This document shows, in pieces, positions 13,791 through 16,090 of a stretch of 16,090 nt of DNA. The notes below the pieces were generated by a model. That model ran no database searches and had not been told where the DNA came from. It saw only the letters and a list, made by a program, of their open reading frames with translations. Source of the stretch: Planctomycetota bacterium (GTDB taxonomy: Bacteria; Planctomycetota; Phycisphaerae; Sedimentisphaerales; Anaerobacaceae); contig JAFNGF010000209.1 in assembly GCA_017885385.1 (NCBI GenBank), positions 563-16,652 of the forward strand, given 5' to 3'. A program made the position numbers and the translations under genes. Every line of letters starts with the position of its first letter. Within the stretch, counting starts at the first letter, position 1.

Positions 13791-14063
13791 TCACGCTCTG
13801 GCAACGATACTGATGGCTATCATGCACACATAAAAAAGCACACATCCACCCGCAACGACGGTCATAATGATCGCCAGCACCTTGCGGCGGTCGGCGGCAA
13901 TTCCGGCGATGCCAAATGCCAGAGCCAGCGGAAAGCAGGCCATTATCAGCAGTCCTCCAAGGACCACGAGAGGACTGCCTCAGCCAGGCCGAAGTATGGT
14001 CAGAGCAACGATAGTCGCAACGGCTACGCCAAGAAAAGTCGCAGCTATTTTCCCGTAACGCAT
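13791..14063 (-). CDS. Candidate selenoprotein: 90-residue membrane protein hidden by an in-frame UGA
   Basis: The minus-strand frame from ATG 14063 reads MRYGKIAATFLGVAVATIVA, LTILRPG, then UGA (13982-13980, Sec 28), then GSPLVVLGGLLIMACFPLAL and on to ADRRKVLAIIMTVVAGG and a TGA at 13793-13791. It has three hydrophobic helices (about 7-25, 31-54, 61-87). Basic residues at the N-terminus and in the ADRRK loop put the Sec loop outside the cytoplasm. AGGAG (14075-14071) lies 7 nt before the ATG. G-U-G matches the local context of the other two minus-strand candidates. Without recoding only a 27-residue peptide would be made and the two later helices would be lost. The overall pattern is like small DUF4190-type membrane proteins (weak resemblance). 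It lies just after selB on the same strand and converges with the Sec lipoprotein gene, 2 bp apart. Confidence 0.7.
13949..13982 (-). promoter_or_regulatory. UGA(Sec) codon and possible SECIS-like hairpin
   Basis: Minus strand: after UGA (13982-13980) the segment +13 to +31, gtggtcc-ttgga-ggactgc, forms a 7-bp stem with two G-U pairs and loop ttgga (GG at +22/+23), the same place as in the other candidates. An alternative longer stem, cagtcctc (+3 to +10) with gaggactg (+23 to +30), competes, so this is the weakest of the four. Confidence 0.55.
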
Positions 14064-14088
14064 CTTTGAGCTCCTGCAAAAGCACAAC

Positions 14089-14112
14089 AAAAAATGGTGG
14101 GCACAGCCCACC
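14089..14112 (-). terminator. Rho-independent terminator after selB
   Basis: On the minus strand, starting 6 bp after the selB stop, ggtgggc-tgt-gcccacc is a perfect 7-bp hairpin followed by ATTTTTT (T-run at 14094-14089). The small Sec gene starts 25 bp further, so it either has its own promoter or depends on readthrough. Confidence 0.75.
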
Positions 14113-14118
14113 CTACTT

Positions 14119-16090
14119 CTATTTCGCCAAATACCGGGTCCGGCCCACGGAGCGAGTTACGCCGATCCGGTCAAAGTAATCCAGCAGTGGAATCGCAAAT
14201 TTCCTGCTGGTATCCAGAATATATTTGAACTTCACACTCTCCAGGCTCCCTTGTTTTTCGATGGAAGAGACAAGAATACTCCGAGCACGCTCAACGGCCT
14301 CAGCGTGGAAAAGCAGATCGCTCTCAACCCGGATAAGACGCTCCTGCTCCAGCATTATCCCGAGAGTTCTTTCCACTTTTTCGCCGGGCGCTCTGGTATG
14401 CTCGACAATCTCCGTCCTGCTGGGCGGGTTAAAAAGCCTGCTTCTAAAAAGCGCTTCGACCGCCTGCAGCAGTTTCTGCTCAGTGTCACTCAAAATCTCA
14501 TGGTGTTCGGGCAGAGCCAGCCGATGCTTTCTCTCTACCAGCCTGCCGCCGGACAGCAGCAGCTTGAGCACACCGTCGAAGACGTCCTTTCGCAGGCCTG
14601 CCCTGAGCGAAGCCGAAGGGCCCGCCCTGAGCCCATTCGGCTTACGCTCAGGGTAAACTCCGCCCGAAGGGGCGGACTTCTCATAGAGCTGGGCGACGCT
14701 TATTCCAGGGCTTTCCGGGCTGCCGCGATGAAAGTTACCAACGACGTTCAGCAGTCGTTGCTCTACTTCCGCAAGCGTATCGGGATGGATATACAATTTC
14801 CTACCCAGCTCGATTATCATATTCTCGCCTATAAGCTCGGCAAGGATTGGCGTCAATGGTCCCGCTGGCAGCTTCGTGCGAACCGAGACTTCAGCTTCAA
14901 CTGCGGCAACAGTCTCAGCGGTTTTTACGGCGTATTCAACGAAATCTCTGCGATTGAGCACCGCCTTTGCATGGGCCTGCGCATCTTGAATCGTTTCCGG
15001 CTGGTTTCGCCGGAGCTTCTCTGGGGTCGCTTCTACGACTATTCCTCCGCCGACCGTCTGCACGGGTGTGAGTGTCCGCAATATGAAACGGTCGCCCGGC
15101 CCTGCGACGATAGGCTCACTTAGTCTGACTTGAACCAGGCATTTTTGCCCGGCGGCAGCGATATTGCCCTGCAGCAGGTACAGCGTGGCGACTACTTCGG
15201 ATGTGCCGGTGTGAAATTTTACATCCGCTCCATTCCTGAGGCTCTTTCCGCTGTGAGGCAAAAGATTAAGCTCACACAAGTACCACTGCTGGAGCGAAAA
15301 GTATTCAGCCGATGTCACCGTGCTGCCCCGGCTGATGGTCTTGTAGTCCCACTGCGGCACGTTGAGCGCGGCACACTGGCCGACCATAGCGGTCTGGCTA
15401 TTTCTCTTGTAAACCTGTATGGCTTTTATCCGGCCTTTCGCGCCGGGAGGGAAAATGACCATTTCGTCGCCGATTTTAGCTGAGCCTGCGACCGGGATGC
15501 CGGCTACAACTGTGCCGTAGCCTTTTACTGAAAATGCTCTCTCGACCGGCAGCCGAAATACTCCATCGCTGCTTTTCGGCTCTATGCCCTCGACCAAATG
15601 CTTCAGGGCTTCGTAGAAACTATCAAAACCCTCGCCGGTTACGCTCGACACGGGAAGAATCGGAGCATCCTGAAGAAATGTGCCGGCAAGGAATTTCTTG
15701 ATCTGCTCGGTGACAATCCCGATACGCTCCGGTGGCACGCAATCAACCTTAGTCAGAGCTACAATGCCATACTTGACGCCCAGCAGCGTGAGTATATCGA
15801 GATGTTCGCGCGTCTGCTGCATCACGCCATCATCGGCGGCGATAACCAGAATCACGCCATCGATACCGCTTGCGCCGGCGACCATCGTCTTTATGAAGTT
15901 CTCGTGGCCGGGGACATCAACAATGCCCACTTCCATCTCGGCAAGCATACACGGCGCAAAGCCAAGCTCAATGGACATTCCGCGTTCCTTCTCAATCTTG
16001 AGCCGGTCGGTGTCGCATCCTGTCAGCAATTTCACCAGCGCCGTTTTGCCGTGGTCGACGTGACCTGCTGTGCCGAGCGTAATGTTCTTA
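14119..16090 (-). CDS. selB: SelB, selenocysteine-specific translation elongation factor (5' partial)
   Basis: SelB brings Sec-tRNA to UGA codons that are followed by a SECIS hairpin. The minus strand is open from 16089, reading KNITLGTAGHVDHGKTALVK; only the first few residues are missing. GTPase motifs in order: GHVDHGKT (P-loop), RGMSIELGFA (switch 1, typical of SelB rather than EF-Tu), DVPGHENFIKT, TKVD and PVSSVTGEG. Domains II and III follow (VERAFSVKGYGTVVAGIPVA; GDRFILRTLTPVQTVGGG). The last ~300 residues are the winged-helix region that binds the SECIS in SelB; it ends KFAIPLLDYFDRIGVTRSVG and RTRYLAK, as usual. 656 residues are in the window, slightly long for the family, explained by an in-frame repeat at 14594-14675 inside the winged-helix region. 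selA could lie upstream, beyond the window. A terminator follows the stop. Confidence 0.97.
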   Translation of the reverse strand, partial: KNITLGTAGHVDHGKTALVKLLTGCDTDRLKIEKERGMSIELGFAPCMLAEMEVGIVDVPGHENFIKTMVAGASGIDGVILVIAADDGVMQQTREHLDILTLLGVKYGIVALTKVDCVPPERIGIVTEQIKKFLAGTFLQDAPILPVSSVTGEGFDSFYEALKHLVEGIEPKSSDGVFRLPVERAFSVKGYGTVVAGIPVAGSAKIGDEMVIFPPGAKGRIKAIQVYKRNSQTAMVGQCAALNVPQWDYKTISRGSTVTSAEYFSLQQWYLCELNLLPHSGKSLRNGADVKFHTGTSEVVATLYLLQGNIAAAGQKCLVQVRLSEPIVAGPGDRFILRTLTPVQTVGGGIVVEATPEKLRRNQPETIQDAQAHAKAVLNRRDFVEYAVKTAETVAAVEAEVSVRTKLPAGPLTPILAELIGENMIIELGRKLYIHPDTLAEVEQRLLNVVGNFHRGSPESPGISVAQLYEKSAPSGGVYPERKPNGLRAGPSASLRAGLRKDVFDGVLKLLLSGGRLVERKHRLALPEHHEILSDTEQKLLQAVEALFRSRLFNPPSRTEIVEHTRAPGEKVERTLGIMLEQERLIRVESDLLFHAEAVERARSILVSSIEKQGSLESVKFKYILDTSRKFAIPLLDYFDRIGVTRSVGRTRYLAK
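14594..14675. repeat. REP-like hairpin repeats inserted in frame within selB
   Basis: Contains ccctgagcgaagccgaaggg, then ccctgagcccattcgg/cttacgctcaggg (8-bp arms ccctgagc/gctcaggg), then taaactc and a ccgcccgaaggggcgg hairpin. The middle unit matches the repeats at 1259-1307 and 1335-1384. On the minus strand it is translated as GGVYPERKPNGLRAGPSASL and RAGL between SelB words KSAPS and RKDVFDGVLKLL, without a stop. Confidence 0.85.

Noticed and set aside
9291..14063. Genome-wide reassignment of UGA as a sense codon (alternative genetic code)
   Set aside because: Other genes here end normally at TGA (576, 1173), long genes such as the oxidoreductase, selB and ADP-ribosylglycohydrolase have none in frame, and each internal UGA has a hairpin. 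Local Sec recoding explains the data better.
13246..14085. Long minus-strand open frame of 279 residues
   Set aside because: It is a shadow of the Sec lipoprotein gene on the plus strand; composition is unlike a real protein and it overlaps the small membrane gene in another frame.
14089..14112. Hairpin after selB as a tRNA-Sec (selC) fragment
   Set aside because: It is a short simple hairpin followed by a T-run, with no cloverleaf; it fits a terminator.
14251..15123. Plus-strand open frame of 290 residues over selB
   Set aside because: Antisense shadow of selB, whose family assignment is certain.

Overview
The window looks like a chromosomal piece of a Planctomycetota bacterium, most likely Phycisphaerae/Sedimentisphaerales-like. 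The basis is the style of the Rhs core repeats, a Tat-exported Gfo/Idh/MocA oxidoreductase, many exported hypothetical proteins, and short palindromic repeats scattered even inside genes. This placement is inference from gene style, not a phylogeny. I found no tRNA, rRNA, CRISPR array or transposase gene.

Left part (1-4359): an array of displaced Rhs C-terminal tips. Module A (1-1173) is the end of an Rhs core, a Cys-rich variable tip and a small membrane protein. Module B (about 1219-4176) is a decayed Rhs core split by five short repeats, a tip with a zinc-metallopeptidase HExxH motif, and a tightly coupled exported protein that could be its partner or inhibitor. Module C (4209-4359) is only a core remnant, ending at the stop codon of the next gene.

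Middle (4360-9262): a lipoprotein of the ADP-ribosylglycohydrolase family with two in-frame insertions of hairpin repeats; an intergenic stretch with a good promoter driving a 48-residue membrane peptide; a HicA-like/HicB-like pair whose toxin lacks the usual catalytic histidine; then a Tat-type oxidoreductase.

Right part (9263-16090) is the main result. Next to selB, the Sec-specific elongation factor that delivers Sec-tRNA to UGA codons, lie four genes that each read as one protein only if an in-frame UGA is translated as selenocysteine. Two are minus-strand exported/membrane proteins sharing the motif G-U-G-G-T-C-S-x-S-W-R across the UGA. Each has a perfect 7-bp hairpin starting 15 nt after the UGA, and the two hairpins differ by two compensatory base-pair changes. 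The third is a plus-strand lipoprotein with U-S-C and an 8-bp hairpin in the same position. The fourth is a 90-residue membrane protein with G-U-G-S and a hairpin at +13 to +31. All four would place Sec outside the cytoplasm. Conventional gene calling would split or lose these genes. I infer a selenoprotein island with an extracytoplasmic redox role; the proteins' functions are unknown.

A second theme is short hairpin repeats (at least four kinds) inserted in frame in coding sequence: after the lipidation cysteine and in a linker of the ADP-ribosylglycohydrolase, and in the C-terminal SECIS-binding half of SelB itself.
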